Of a stretch of DNA of 64,000 nt, positions 21,686 through 33,912 are shown piece after piece. Position 1 is the first letter of the stretch; each line of letters begins with the position of its first letter. The notes below the pieces were generated by a model. That model worked only from the letters and a program-made list of their open reading frames with translations. It did not search any database and was not told where the DNA came from. The stretch is from Bisporella sp. PMI_857 (Eukaryota > Ascomycota > Leotiomycetes > Helotiales > Helotiaceae), in assembly GCA_021307315.1 (NCBI GenBank), contig JAJSPD010000010.1:868001-932000 (forward strand). Direction: 5' to 3'. The position numbers were made by a program, and so were the translations under genes.

Positions 21686-23400
21686 CTATTCATTTCCCAA
21701 AATCTTATACCCATGATACCCATCCCCCCCAAAGGCCCTCTCTCCCTCTGCCGTCCACCCTTCTCTCTTCTCCAACCATTTGCCACCCAACCAAAGTCTA
21801 ATACATGTATCGTCCGGCTTTCTCTGCCTGCTCTCCCTCGGAACCAGTTTATAGAAATTCTCATCCAGCCCTGTTCTCTCACACTCGCACCTCTCTCTTT
21901 TATTTTCATTTCCGGTTCCATCCCCAATCCTGATACCTAATCCAGGGGAGCTAGGGCAATGGCTACAAATATCATGCCTATATCCCACATCCCTAAACCA
22001 CCACACCTCGCTCCTCTCCAAAAACATCGCCACGCTAAGGGTATGTACTGGCGCATCGCCCCATCTCTCGTAATAGAAACCTCCCTTCCTGTCCAAGTAT
22101 TTAAAATACTTCTCATGCGCTTCTCCTCTCCAGAAGTTCAGGTTTCCGATCTCAAAATTGGAGAAGAATTGGCAGTTGTTGTAGGCGGAGGTGTTTGTAT
22201 CAATGAGCCAGCTCAGATTGGCGGAAGGGTGTAGGAGGGTAGGGTTGGAGGCAAGGAAGGACGAGGTATGGGACCATAGGGAGGGGAAAGAGCGCGCGTC
22301 GTCGAGGATATTCATGTTGAAGCCGTATTTGAGGTTATTGTCCTGCATGAAGCGGAAGATGTCATAATCGATATCGCAGAAGTAGTGGATCTGCTCAGTT
22401 TTAGCTTCCTTGAGCTTGGTAAAATGCAAGAAGGATTACGTCTGGTTCAACTCGCCAGTACCAGTCATACTCCTTAAGAATTGGGTGGTTGTAGAAGAAT
22501 CCGCTGTTCCAGCGACACATGTGGTGGTAGCTAATCAGCCAGCCTTTGCCAACCCCAATGGTCCCAAGATACTCGAGACCATTCATGAATCGGCTCTCGT
22601 CGATCCAGGAGGGAAGAGACCAATGTTCTTCTGGAACGACTGCATAGTAACATTTTGCGGAGGTTGCATTCTGTGTAGCCTCCTTGAACTCGTCCGAGAA
22701 TGGCTGATCATTGAAGAAGATCCAAGGGTACTAAGTATTATTAAAGAAGATTTAGAATTGGTCAGATTTGACTACCTGGTACTTCTTATTCCATCGATAC
22801 TCCAACTCTTCAATACTTTGAACCATTCCAGCCACTTCCGAATTGCGAACGAGACTGATCATAGCCGCTCTTGGGCGCCCAAATTGCAGCTGCGTTAGGA
22901 TATTACTTGAGATCGCATGTTTATCATGCGAATTCTGTTGAAGCCATTGCATTGGATCAATTTGAGCGCTCTGTACAGAAGACAAACCAGTGTGGATAGA
23001 ATCAGCACAATCAAAGCATTCCGTTGTCGAGTTGTGCGTTGCGCTAAGTGGGTTAAAATATTCGTAAAGCAGTCCAAACATAACTAGAGACAGAAAGAAT
23101 GAGACGTATCGTGGTATCCTACGAGAAATTTAGAACTGTGACCCTTTCTCGCCATGGAGCTCCATACACTTTAGGATGAGAGAGGTCAATCTGAACATGA
23201 CGCAAAATAGGTAGTTTCAAACGGCTTCGAGGAGTACGCCAGAAGATCTTTGAACCATCGTCCCAGGGATCGCTTTTCTCCGAGGTAATGGGGATTGAGC
23301 GGAAGTGCGTACTATCAGTGCTTGCCGAGCTCTCTTTATGGAGAGGGCTGCGTTTATGAAGGAATCTAGATATCCGTCGTGGGAACGTCGTTGTCTTCAT
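21686..23400 (-). CDS. KTR/KRE2-family alpha-1,2-mannosyltransferase (GT15)
   Basis: Four exons (23400..23168, 23118..22776, 22730..22440, 22390..21686) give 523 aa. The first junction works only with donor AAAGT|GTATGG; the others are phase 0. Layout is type II: about 78 cytosolic residues, a signal anchor (YVSFFLSLVMFGLLYEYF), a stem, then the GT15 domain. Family signatures are AMISLVRNSEV, EYRWNKKYQYPWIFFND, WYWRVEPDIHYFCDIDYD, SNFEIGNLNFWR (its Glu is the proposed nucleophile), and GGFYYERWGDAPVHT. The enzyme transfers mannose from GDP-mannose to O- and N-linked glycans in the Golgi. The C-terminus after SHCPSSPG is an extended, basic, Gly-rich tail. Convergent with the mitochondrial gene (281 bp between stops). 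It begins 332 bp after the HIRA stop on the same strand. Confidence 0.95.
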
Positions 23401-23732
23401 GGCTGATTCATGCCATCATATTTAGTGAAACGAAATAGAAAGTGATCTCAATTCACCTGGTGTGAGCAACCACATGGGTGAATGGAAAGAGCGAGATGAG
23501 TGACAGCCGGCTTAGGCTGAGCAGGAACGACTTCGAAAGTTGACAAAAAGAGAGAATAGCGATCGGAACAAGGCTGGTGAGCAGGGATATTCTCGTCCGC
23601 CGATATCTTGTTCGCTAATTAGAATTTCCTATGCATACATTGTTGATATTTTAGACCACAACGCCTTTTCCTACATTACATGACGCCTTAAATGCTGCCC
23701 TGAACTCCGCATTGTCTGAAACACACAGCATC

Positions 23733-26700
23733 TTACTCATCATTGACTAAATCTAGAACCTTCGCATATTGAACCGTTAAGCGCTGCAATTCACGGAATT
23801 TCCCTACATTAAGTATTAGCATATGACAAACGAATCTGGATATGAATTATTGTGGAACCCAATGGCTGATAGCTTACCAAGTATTAATACAACCCCCTTT
23901 AAGAGTTCTCTTCTCTCCCATCCGCAAAGTTGGTCATCCTCACTTAACCACCCAGCACCTTTGTCTGCTTCATTGGCATCTTTCTTCTCCTGTAGGATAC
24001 CTCCGAGGATATTTCTCAAGAGCTCCTCCACTTTGCTTTTGAGACCTTCAGCACCAATGCGTTTTGCGTACATGTACAAGTACGTCCTGAACTCTTCTTT
24101 TGCACCCAGGAGGAGAGCAGCAGCAACGCGATTTTCAAGATGACCAATGCTAACGGTCGATTCAAAGCTCTCAAATCCTTCCTTCGAAAGTAATGATTTG
24201 ATCATACGCTGGAGGGTGTAGGCGCGTCCCTTTAAGAGAACTTCGTTGGTAGTATGTCTTTCGAGGTGAGGGATAATGCCTGCTGAAATGTTGGAGGAAT
24301 CTACTTCCCCATCGCGTCGTAAATCCGGTCCGACAGCAGTTGACTGCAAACTGCTGATAGAAGAGTCGTTTGAGTTCCAATATTGACTCCCGACAGCCCA
24401 CCACGCTTCAGACACGCGTTGCCATATATACAAACTCGGTGAGTAAAGATATCCGTCACCTGTGTTCAAAGTCACAATGATATGCCCGTTGGAATTCAGA
24501 TGTGCGGAGGTCACGCCAGGACCACTTGTAGTGTGAGTTCCTAGCGAATGTGTCGCGATGTCAAGAATGGGAGCAAGGGATACCGGAGGATGCGGTGACG
24601 AGATTGTCTTGAGATTCCAGACGTGACAGACTCCTGCTGCAGTTATGCAGAGAAGCCACCAGCCCCTGCATTCAATGATTACAGGCTGGGATTCTACCAC
24701 CATTGCATTAAATATACGCCGACCGCCTGGGGTCCATGTATATAGGCTTCCATCTTCACAGGCTGCGGCCCAGAAATTCTTATTTCCTGTTACAAGGATA
24801 ACTGCTTGTGGCAGATAATCCTGCCACTGCGTAACTCCTCTCTTGGTGGCACTAACTCTAGCAGGATCCTTTCTCACGCCAAAGTTCTGAGTAGGATTCA
24901 CAGCCTCAAGAATGATATCTTCGGATGCTTTAAGGGACTCTTCGAGACCATTTGTACCATTTGCTGCAGCTGTACCTGTGGGAAGTGTGCCCCGATCTAG
25001 TGACCTGAGAATGTGCGTGCGAATTTTGGGAACGGCAAGGCGAACTTGGCTTACTGATAAGGTTGGATTAACAACGGCTGGACGAATGAACTCTGGTGTA
25101 GATACAACTCCGTTCTTGATGGCTGCTGGTATAGCTGGTTCTGTACCGTTAACTCCATTGATCAGGATAGGAATTGGACCATTCGAGTCTCCAAGGGTTG
25201 GCCGCTTGTTAGCGGGCTGTTCTTCTTCCTCATCCCCGTCAATTTGAATAGCTTTGCGCTTATTGCCAAGAAGCATAGACGCAAGGCCTCCTCTAGGTAA
25301 GCCATCATAGGGCCTCGAGAGATCTAATATCGACTGTGGAGCCTCACTCTGAGCGCTACTAGAAATCCCAGCTATCATTTGAGATTGTGGTAACGAAGAG
25401 AGGCCTGTGCCTGAGGAAGATACTAGCAATGGTGCTACTCGCTTTTTCCCTTCTTTGGTAATCGTTACCCTTTGCTTCATGGCCTCAACTTTCTTGGCAT
25501 TAGAATCTTCCACTGGAGCTGGAGATTCTTGAGCAGATACACCATTGGATGTCGTCGCTACTGGTGGCGTGGGTGTGACGCCGGCCATCGGTGTTGCTGA
25601 TTGACCATTGCCATTCAAAACTGGCACAGGCTGAGAGTCTGGAGCACCCATGAGCGCGCCCATTCTCCCCTGGGCCCCCGCCATTTCCCCAGCTTTAGCC
25701 AAGTCCTCTAGACGAAGACCCGAGACATCCTCTACCACTCCAACACCTCTTCTACCGACACCAAACTTCTGTAGTGCCTTATCGTTCTCTGCCCATGGAA
25801 CAACATATCCGAGCTCCCCCCTTTCAAACTCGACGGCCATAATGCCTCCATCCAAGCTTGACGTGAAGATTGTTGATCCATCCGGTGTCCAAGCCAAGTC
25901 AGAAATTGACTTAGACGCCAATTCCTGACATACAACTAAGGGTCGGGAAGAACTAGTATTCCATATGCTCAGAGTCTTATCCTGTCCAGCGCAAGCAATG
26001 ACTGTAACAAGAGGCTGTGTGCTATATCCACTGTTGTCTGTTGTTTCTGGACTCATTTCCTGCCTACTGAACAAACGGGGAGAGAAGGTACAAACTTCAG
26101 TAGGGCCTTCATGGCCGATCAAATTGATGTCACTATCCCATAAGCCTCGGTTTATGATAGCGACAGAGCTCACAGGACCATTTACAGCATTTGCTGCTGC
26201 AATATGGTTTCCATCTGGGGACCAAGAACATCTCCTGAAGTATGTTGTAAGGGGTGAAGAAGTGAAAGGCGCGACGATGGTATGCTCGAGAACAAAATTA
26301 TTGATCGAGTCGTATTGTGTAGTATTCGGTAAGGGGGAGTTGAACCGGAATAGCTTGATCGTACGGTCATCGCTTGCTGTTGCGAAGTATTTGTTTGCTG
26401 GATCAAATGTGATTCCTTTGACATGACTTGAATGCGCCTGGATCGTCTTTAGCTTATCAAATGTGTGCCCTGACCAAACTACGATCTTTGAGTCCAGTCC
26501 TACGGATACCAAAATCGAGGAATCGTAGGACCATCCAAGGTCCTGAACATCATTTTCATGACCAATCAACCGTTTTGTAATCTTCCAATTTTCTACTGGT
26601 GGTGGTTCGTTCGTTCCTACACGCTGCCTTAGCATTTATATCTCGCCTCTAGATTGAAGCTTGTCCATACCGAAAGAGGTAGAATGAGCTGGAGGGTTCG

Positions 26701-27150
26701 TATCAAGTTGGTAAATGCATATTATCTTATCGTCCGCGCCCGAAGCTAACCACCGTCCGTTGGGGGAGAATCTGACTGTGTGAATTGTGCCAGAGTGATA
26801 ACTCATATGGCATAGTTGTTTTGGTTTTGGATAATTCGCGATGTCAGCATGAAGGATGGCATCTGTTGACCAGATTCGAACATAGCCGTCTATTCCGTCA
26901 AGATTAGCGGATGCTCTCTCCTTTCTCAGAATCTCTCACCTCCAGCCGCTGTAGCCAACCTAGTTCCGTCTGGGGACACATGGCAACTATATACTTCAAA
27001 GTCCTTTTGCTCTCCTATATGCCAACGCGCATAACGCCAGCTGTCAGCCAAAGTTCCAACTCATTTACAATTGAGGTAAAGCAGAATCTCTAATGTGCTT
27101 AGAAACTACTGACCCGAGTGGGAGAGCCAGGCAGGCTTGATAAACTTCAT
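23733..27150 (-). CDS. HIR1: HIRA/Hir1 histone chaperone subunit
   Basis: Five exons (27150..27114, 27014..26940, 26889..26671, 26616..23878, 23803..23733) give 1046 aa. The first exon is only 37 nt and encodes MKFIKPAWLSHS; all four introns join in phase. The N-terminal half is a WD40 propeller to about residue 380 (SCHVSPDGTRLATA; DGYVRIWS; SGADDKIICIYQLD; GHENDVQDLGWSYD; SDDRTIKLFRF). A B-domain-like segment lies near 490 (TITKEGKKRVAPLLVS), the Asf1-contact element in HIRA. The HIRA C-terminal domain covers about 700-900 and the protein ends GKFRELQRLTVQYAK. HIRA with Hir2/Hir3/Hpc2 and Asf1 deposits H3-H4 independently of replication and represses histone genes. Nuclear. Confidence 0.96.
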
Positions 27151-27831
27151 AGCTGTCACCAGAAAGGTGGGCTATGCGCATGGTCGATGGTTTGCGGCTT
27201 CGAAGGTTGTACAGTGCTTGCGACCGCGTTCAGGCTGATCGCGATTATTTTAGAGGTTTTAGAAGCCGAGATCGTCTCAGGGATACCATTTATTGTCACG
27301 TGTCGGAGTGCCGACAACTACACAAAACATCAAAGTTATAGACAAGCGCAACTTGCACCACACTATCTTTTGGGAATTGTATCAATATGTAGCTAACAAA
27401 CTCAGCATAGGTTCATATATACATTCTATGGGTCAATATATGAGAAATGCTAGCTTGACCTGCTAGCATAATCTACATTGATCCTGCACTATAGGTAAGT
27501 TGTCGTTAAGAGGAACAGAACTGGAGTGCAAAACAATGAAGACTTAGCCTTTTGACAGATAATTAACGGGGCTGAAATACAGTATGTGTCATTAGGAATA
27601 TGCTATGGTAATCATATCTCACATTACCAGTATTGCTGCATTTGCCGTTCGGAAGCCTGAACTTATCAACAATTGTGAAGCAAAATCTACGGAATAAATT
27701 TTGCCATACCATGACTTATGTCGTCTGTCATGCATTATAGTTTACACGCGGCATGCACTTGACTTTATTCATTAATTATTAGCAGAGCCATGAATATCTA
27801 TATACTATGATATATGGCCACTATGAAACAG
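27151..27831. other. Intergenic region, HIRA promoter
   Basis: 0.7 kb between the HIRA start and the reductase stop, both on the minus strand. AT-rich near the reductase end. Nothing else seen. Confidence 0.5.
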
Positions 27832-29202
27832 CTACAGGAATGAACTACATGAGATAACTCGCTCCGTATCCTCGATCTTGAAGATGTACTTAACCGCACT
27901 TGCAAGCCCATTTTTTAGGTTTGAAAGTCCTTTCTCGACACCATTCAGCCCACCTGGAATCACCTCGTAGGGGTGAGGCTTGAACCAGCCTTCTTGCAGA
28001 CCACGCGCGAAAAGGCGATAATACCTAGGATTACCCGTTAGCGGGGTTCCAGATCCAAATGAGATTCAACTTACACAAGTGCGAACTCTTGACCACCAGT
28101 TTTGAGCCCAGCTTCCTTAGCTACTGCCTCATCTTTCGTTCCTGCGTATATATTCGGCTTGAAAATTATCCCCACAGTCGTAGTCGAGGGCTCAATGTAG
28201 CTGGGAATCGCACTGTAATCTCTTCCGGACAAGATTAAGGTAATCTTAGAGCCTTCTTTTGCCAGAACCTTGCTGATGTTCTGGAAGCTGTTATGTTCGC
28301 TTACGGCATCAAAAGCATACTTGACCTCGTATCCACTCAGCGCATCTTTGATACCTTGCACGACGGCATCATCACCTTTTCGGTAGTCTACTATGGTGTC
28401 GCCTCTGCTGCGCGTAATCAGGGTCTCAACGTAATCAGCGCCTTTTCCTGCAACTGCGATTATAGGATGGATGTTGGAGGCTTGGGCAAGTTTGATGACA
28501 TAGGCTCCCTGTGGTTGTTAAGTTTCTAAAGTGAAACATTGTGGTGGGTAACATACGACAGCGCCGGATCCACCGTATACAACCAATGGTGTAGGCTTAA
28601 GAGCTGGTGTCCATGGCTGAGGAAGCTCCAATCTCAGGTATAGCCCGACGGCGGCGGTCATAGCAGCTAGAGGAATAGTGGCTGCCTGCTTCCAGTCAGT
28701 TCTCCATACTTTACGCTGTAGCTTTGTGAGCTCACTTCTTCAAATGATATTCCTTTTGGGAGATGGAAAGTTGCATATGACCAAGCTATGGCATATTCTG
28801 CGAAGGACCCGTGAGGGCAAAACATCTGATGAAAAGCTGCTACACGATCGCCTTTCTTGAACTCGAAGACATTGTCGCCAACTTCCTCGACTATTCCAGC
28901 AATGTCATCCCCAGAGTTGTGAGGGTCCACGAATTCAGCAACCTTCCAATCTTTAGGGTTGGAGCCTGAGTATGCTACCTTGATCAAAATCTATTTGTGA
29001 AATATCAGCTTGCTCAACTGATCATAAAGACCATATTGCTCATCGCAAGAAGATTCCGAGTGCGCTAAGGCTCTCTCGGGGGAGGCGCTAACTATCTTAT
29101 ATTTAATACAAAAGAGATACTTACTTGACCAGTTTTGGGCTCCGGGATTGGCGAATCCTTTATGGTTACTGAAGGACCCTTTGATACAATTGCTTCCTTC
29201 AT
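27832..29202 (-). CDS. Medium-chain dehydrogenase/reductase (toxD/enoyl-reductase-like)
   Basis: Five exons (29202..29125, 28990..28736, 28685..28557, 28508..28075, 28024..27832) give 362 aa. Every junction is GT..AG and in phase. The N-terminal GroES-like half has KVAYSGSNPKDWK, HNSGDDIAGIVEEVGDNV and KKGDRVAAFHQ; the Rossmann half has VVYGGSGAVGAYVIKLAQAS as dinucleotide-binding loop. It lacks the Cys cluster that binds structural zinc, so it belongs to the zinc-free quinone/enoyl-reductase branch of MDR proteins. NADPH use is expected from the family. Fungal members act alone or as trans-enoyl reductases in polyketide clusters; no cluster is visible here, so a stand-alone detoxification or metabolic reductase is more likely. 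Substrate unknown. Confidence 0.92.
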
Positions 29203-29713
29203 GTTGAGCAGCTCTTCGCACTTGTGGTCGCCTATCAGTTATTTGTTCTGTGGTAGGTACAGAAAACAAAATTGCAACGGCAAAAACGAAACAATAGTCT
29301 ATCATTATTAATCATTCAAGCTTAATATAGATTAATAATGATGTGATGGCATGCCCTCTCTCGGGCTTGCTCATTTTGTCCGAGTTGCTCCTATCGACAT
29401 GACGCAAAGAGTAGCGGGGTTGTTATCCCACCATACCCGAGCTCCAATCCAAGAACGCAGTTTTTCACTGAGGTCACGGTTTATGTTAATCGTACCTATG
29501 CTTTCTTATATATGGAGGTACAGCACCAATCCTATATGACAGCTTCTCTCAAGTCATACTTTCTTGTTGTGCTATAATATAGCGGCAGTACTGCGATACC
29601 TCACCCTGTGGCCCCAGGCATCCGATATAGCAGTAGTCCTCCACTTCCAGAAGTTTCTAGTAAACCGCTGAAATCTTCTGTCGTGATGCATTCTGTTTTG
29701 TATCCAGCATTCC
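29203..29713. other. Short intergenic region
   Basis: 0.5 kb between the reductase start and the zinc-finger protein stop, both on the minus strand. A short imperfect inverted AT-rich segment (TTAATAATGAT) occurs near 29305-29340. No gene seen. Confidence 0.5.
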
Positions 29714-30659
29714 TCATTTCTTCCGTATATTCTGGGCTTTGCGTTTCTTGAAGACAATGGCTGGGAGTCCCTTCTGCTCGACCGCTTCGTCCTTTACTGC
29801 AGCGTCCATTGGCGGCATTATCTCCTCATTTAAAGGCTCCTTTTTAATCTCGGCTTGAGTCTCCTCACTCCTCGTGGATAGCGCAACGGCGGCTAGCGGT
29901 TCTAACTTCGAATCTTCCTTGACTTCCGCGAAACCTTCATCTTTAGATTCTGTCTTGATCCTCCATTCATCATTGGTCTTCAACACCCCATTTCCCTTGC
30001 CAGTCACATTATTCAGCAGAGCATCCAGGTCGGCTTCGTCCTCCTCAGCCGGGTATGTTTTGAATCGTGATCCGTATCGCATCTTCTTGGCTTCCCATTC
30101 CTCTTCGTCTTGGCTGCGATCCTCTCTTTTTCGAACCCCTAGGGCGATGGCATCTGGCTTCTTTTCACCTTCTGGCTTTACAAGACGTTCTGATACAACC
30201 TGCCAATCTCCAGTCATCGCCAAGTCAGGTCTGAATTCATCCGGAACAGCAACACCTAGCGCCGCCAACTGTTCTCGCTGTTTCTTGATCTGCTCTGCTG
30301 TAGCTGGTGGTTTAGGTAGCTTATATGCTGACGACACGCCGCTTACTGTACTTTGGCCTGCGGAGCTTGTCCCAGATCCCAAACTTCCACCTGCAACCAT
30401 GCCATTCAAGCGCGCCACCTCGTTTTTTGCTCGTTGTTGCTCTCGTTCATCTTTTTCATGGCCACGATGAAGATCCCGTAAGAAGCGCTTGATATTACCT
30501 TGGTGTTTCGGAGTAGCTTCATGATTTGTCTTCTCGAGCTTGGTGTCTCTGATAAATATCTTGCAATGCTTACACCAATATTTGGGCTAGACTATATTAA
30601 TATGGTAGTATGTGAAATTAGGGGATCTTGCTTACAGTAGATTTCCAATACTCCGACAT
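29714..30659 (-). CDS. U1-type zinc-finger splicing protein (WBP4/FBP21-like)
   Basis: Two exons, 30659..30636 (eight codons) and 30586..29714, give 298 aa. The intron uses GTAAGC and a GTCTAG acceptor; using the earlier TATAG would break the frame. The N-terminus is a matrin/U1-C-type C2H2 finger: MSEYWKSTPKYWCKHCKIFI, then HEATPKHQGNIKRFL, with Cys-x2-Cys and the two His in canonical spacing. A basic helix follows (LRDLHRGHEKDEREQQR). The rest is charged, and the last residues are a nuclear-localisation-like FKKRKAQNIRKK. WBP4 homologues join the spliceosome at B complex; fungal versions such as this lack obvious WW domains. Divergently transcribed from the stomatin-like gene (412 bp between starts). 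Confidence 0.88.
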
Positions 30660-31071
30660 GTTTTCCTTATGGCAAGGCAGGATCTCTAGAATTGTTTGAC
30701 ACTAGATATTATGATAGTTGCAATCTTCGAAGACTATTATTACCGGATCTCGAGGCTCTAATGGCCTTTACTCCGCTCTCTTTGTTTGGATATAGGTGGC
30801 GATTGTGCGTTTCTCGTTGTTGGGAAGATATTGTGGATGGAGAGTATCACAATCGCAGCCTCGTCTCTCGCCTTTGTTAAATCTACCCTAGTGTCTAATA
30901 CATTTGTCATCTCAGCCGCTTCAAGCCTGACACCGCCTTCTTCTATAATACAGACACGGCAGGCAGAACTTTTTCAGCAATCAAACTCGAAGTGGTCCGT
31001 AGACAGCCTGCCCGCAGTTCCTTGAGACGTTGCCTTTCGTTGAAACAATCTCACGCAACACAGCAGAAGTC
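30660..31071. promoter_or_regulatory. Bidirectional promoter region
   Basis: 412 bp separate the starts of the zinc-finger gene (-) and the stomatin-like gene (+). No other gene fits, so this segment must supply both promoters; individual sites cannot be assigned. Confidence 0.5.
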
Positions 31072-32354
31072 ATGTCAGCCATGCATGTCGCTGCCCGCCG
31101 AGCCATCAGCTCTCCAGCTCTGAGCAGGAAGGCGACCTCAGCATTGGCATGCCGAGTGCTTGCTGGCGTCCAGCAGCACCGAAGTCTACACATAAGCTCG
31201 CCATTTGCCGCACCAAACTCTGGTCTACTAGGCATTAGCAATAACTCTAATATACCATCATCATACTTCCAACGCCCATCTCTGCCAGCCAATACAATTG
31301 TGCGGTTTGTCCCACAACAGACAGCATGGATTGTGGAACGAATGGGAAAGTTTAGCAGGATTCTTGAGCCTGGTCTAGCTATTCTGGTCCCTTTCCTGGA
31401 TAGAATTGCCTACGTCAAGAGTCTCAAGGAGAATGCTATGGAGATTCCCAGCCAGAGTGCTATCACGGCAGACAATGTCACTTTGGAGCTCGATGGCGTC
31501 TTATACACCAGAGTCTTTGATGCTTACAAAGCTAGGTAGTTATATCTTCTCGCTATCCCTGAGCAGAACTAACTTGCATAAGTTATGGAGTTGAAGATGC
31601 TGAATATGCGATATCGCAGCTAGCGCAAACAACAATGAGATCTGAGATTGGTCAGCTCACTCTCGATCACGTCCTAAAGGAGCGTGCCGCGCTTAACACA
31701 AATATTACTCAAGCTATCAATGAAGCTGCGCAAGCTTGGGGTGTTACATGTTTGAGATACGAAATTAGAGATATCCACGCCCCAGAAGGAGTCGTGGCTG
31801 CTATGCACAGACAAGTCACGGCCGAACGTTCTAAACGTGCCGAGATTCTGGATTCCGAGGGCCAAAGGCAGTCAGCGATTAATATTGCCGAGGGCCGGAA
31901 GCAAAGTGTAATCCTGGCATCTGAGGCATTGCGAAGTGAACAAATCAATATGGCATCTGGTGAGGCAGAGGCTATTCTATTGAAGGCTAAGGCTACGGCC
32001 GCTGGAATTGATGCAGTCGCTGAGGCCATTAAGAAAGGAGAAAATAGTGCTCAAGGTGCAGTAAGCTTGAGTATAGCTGAGAAGTATGTTGATGCATTTG
32101 CCAATTTGGCCAAGGAAGGCACAGCGATTGTAGTACCCGGAAATGTTGGAGATATTGGCAGCATGATTGCATCTGCTATGGCAGTATACGGGAAAGTTGG
32201 TGATGCACAAGCCAAGACGCTCGCAGCAAAAGCATTGGAACTGCAAAGCTCAAAGTCGGGTGAGGACGGTCAAGCCTCCACTCAAGAGTCACCAGCGGAA
32301 GAAATGAAGCGTTCCATGCTTGCCAGTTTTGAGAACACGAGACAGAAGAAGTAA
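31072..32354 (+). CDS. Stomatin-like mitochondrial SPFH protein (SLP2-type)
   Basis: Two exons, 31072..31535 and 31583..32354, give 411 aa. The 47-nt intron has CTAAC branch and joins AG+T for Ser. The start at 31072 is the first in-frame ATG (MSAMHVAARRAISSPALSRK); a second is three codons on. The N-terminus is an Arg/Ser/Ala-rich mitochondrial presequence. The SPFH/band-7 domain starts near residue 80 (VRFVPQQTAWIVERMGKF) and includes PGLAILVPFLDRIAYV, LELDGVLYTRVFDAYKASYG and LRYEIRDIHAP. A long coiled-coil follows (HRQVTAERSKRAEILDSEG). The C-terminus is acidic and Ser-rich. SLP2 binds prohibitins and cardiolipin in the inner membrane and stabilises respiratory complexes; that function is from animal homologues. 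Confidence 0.94.
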
Positions 32355-33912
32355 CTCTCAAGGTGGAAAAGATGTATATGTAATATGATTAGCATATGTT
32401 AGGATGGCGAATGGCGTTGGACTCTCGAGGAAAAAGATAAAATTCACTGCTCAATTATCCTCAGAGCATACATATCTGTATGATTAGAAAACAACCGGAA
32501 AATGAAAGTTCTTAATGTATCCCTGCGTTTTAAATGGCATCTAGGCATCACTGGCGATGCTCAATCGTTTCACAGTATGCTGCTCTTCTCCCAGCCACAC
32601 TTAACAGTAACTGCTTAAGACGGCGGTTCATGCTTAGCCACTTTTTTTTTGGCTTCATCCATGGTGAAAATCAGCGACGAGGTTGCTTGAAAAGATGGTT
32701 TTGTATACTCCATGAAATTTGCGAGACCAGTCTTCGAGACTGCTCAGAGCGTGGTGCTTAGAACAAGATTCCCCGCTCCCCCGTCCAGTCTCCATAATAT
32801 ATTCTTGGTTCTCTAGTCATACCTTCGAGATCGCCGATCTGTAGAAGCTTAGTTGGGCAATTCTGAATCTCATTATGAAGTCTGGAAGAACATTGTTAAA
32901 GGTAGTTTCTAAAATAGTGCATGGCCTGGCGACTTAAATCTGTGTCTTTTAATGTTTGATTCAACGGTTTAGCTGTAGGTTGGTATTTTGTATCTGTCAA
33001 ACTCACTTCCTCTGTTCTGATTCCGGTTGGCAATAGCTTCACTGTTTTTTTTGGTGGGGGGGGGAGTCATCTGCCATGCTTCATCCAGCACAATGGCGCC
33101 TTTGTTCTATTGATACTAAAAAATGCAACTATAAGTTTTTATAACCAAATACTTAAGCATAATTAACAGTCAAACCTAAACAAAGATGGAGTTCGTGGAG
33201 AGGATAGAGGCAATGTATGAATGAAATGGACTTGGCGGGGCTAGGGCACGTGAGAATATGTTTCTTGTTCTCAGCATGGACGGTAATGCCACAGATACTG
33301 AGAGATACAAAATGAGCTGTAGTGCCATACCGTTGCAAAGAAACCATCTTCGTTAAGTTCGCTTTTACGGATGGAAGTGAGAAGTCGATGAGACGAAAAA
33401 AGGGGCAAGAACATGAATTGATAACCTTCCACACTGGCCTTATTTAGGTGCATTTAAACCATTAGTCACGCCATCTAGCTTCCATGTTCTCTATAATTCA
33501 CATAAAGTTTATGTGCCAAGTCTCCCGGATTTGCAGTATTTATTGCTTGTAGTCGAGTCATTATGCAGAAATCGCCTGCTTTACATCAAACATTAGACAT
33601 TAGCCTGTATGTTGTGCCAGCCTCCGAATTCTAAATAATTGAAAACAAAAATTGATCAATATAATCGTTGAAAATGTTCCTAAAATGTTCAGAGAACATT
33701 ATCCTTTTCAGGGGCTTGACTAAGCGAGCATGACTGGTGCCCCAGTGGAGGATAATCAAAACATACTCTCACTTACGACTACATACGGAATGTACTTGTG
33801 TGTAAACCTTAGAAATATTGAAATGGGAGAGTAGTTTCGGCATGTTTTTAATCTGCGCCTAATGGCCCGCTCTATAATCACTTCTCAAATCTTGCCACAC
33901 TTATTAATAATA
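32355..33912. other. Convergent intergenic region
   Basis: 1.6 kb between the convergent stomatin-like and MON2 genes. AT-rich, with a T9 run and a G10 run near 33050. No coding or RNA gene recognised. Confidence 0.5.

Noticed and set aside
21880..21925. A possible 40-nt intron near the end of the mannosyltransferase
   Set aside because: Its removal would shift the frame away from the long C-terminal stretch that continues to 21686.
26617..26635. ATG at 26635 as the start of the HIRA protein
   Set aside because: It lies inside an intron (acceptor GTGTAG at 26617); upstream exons encode the conserved N-terminal WD40 repeats.
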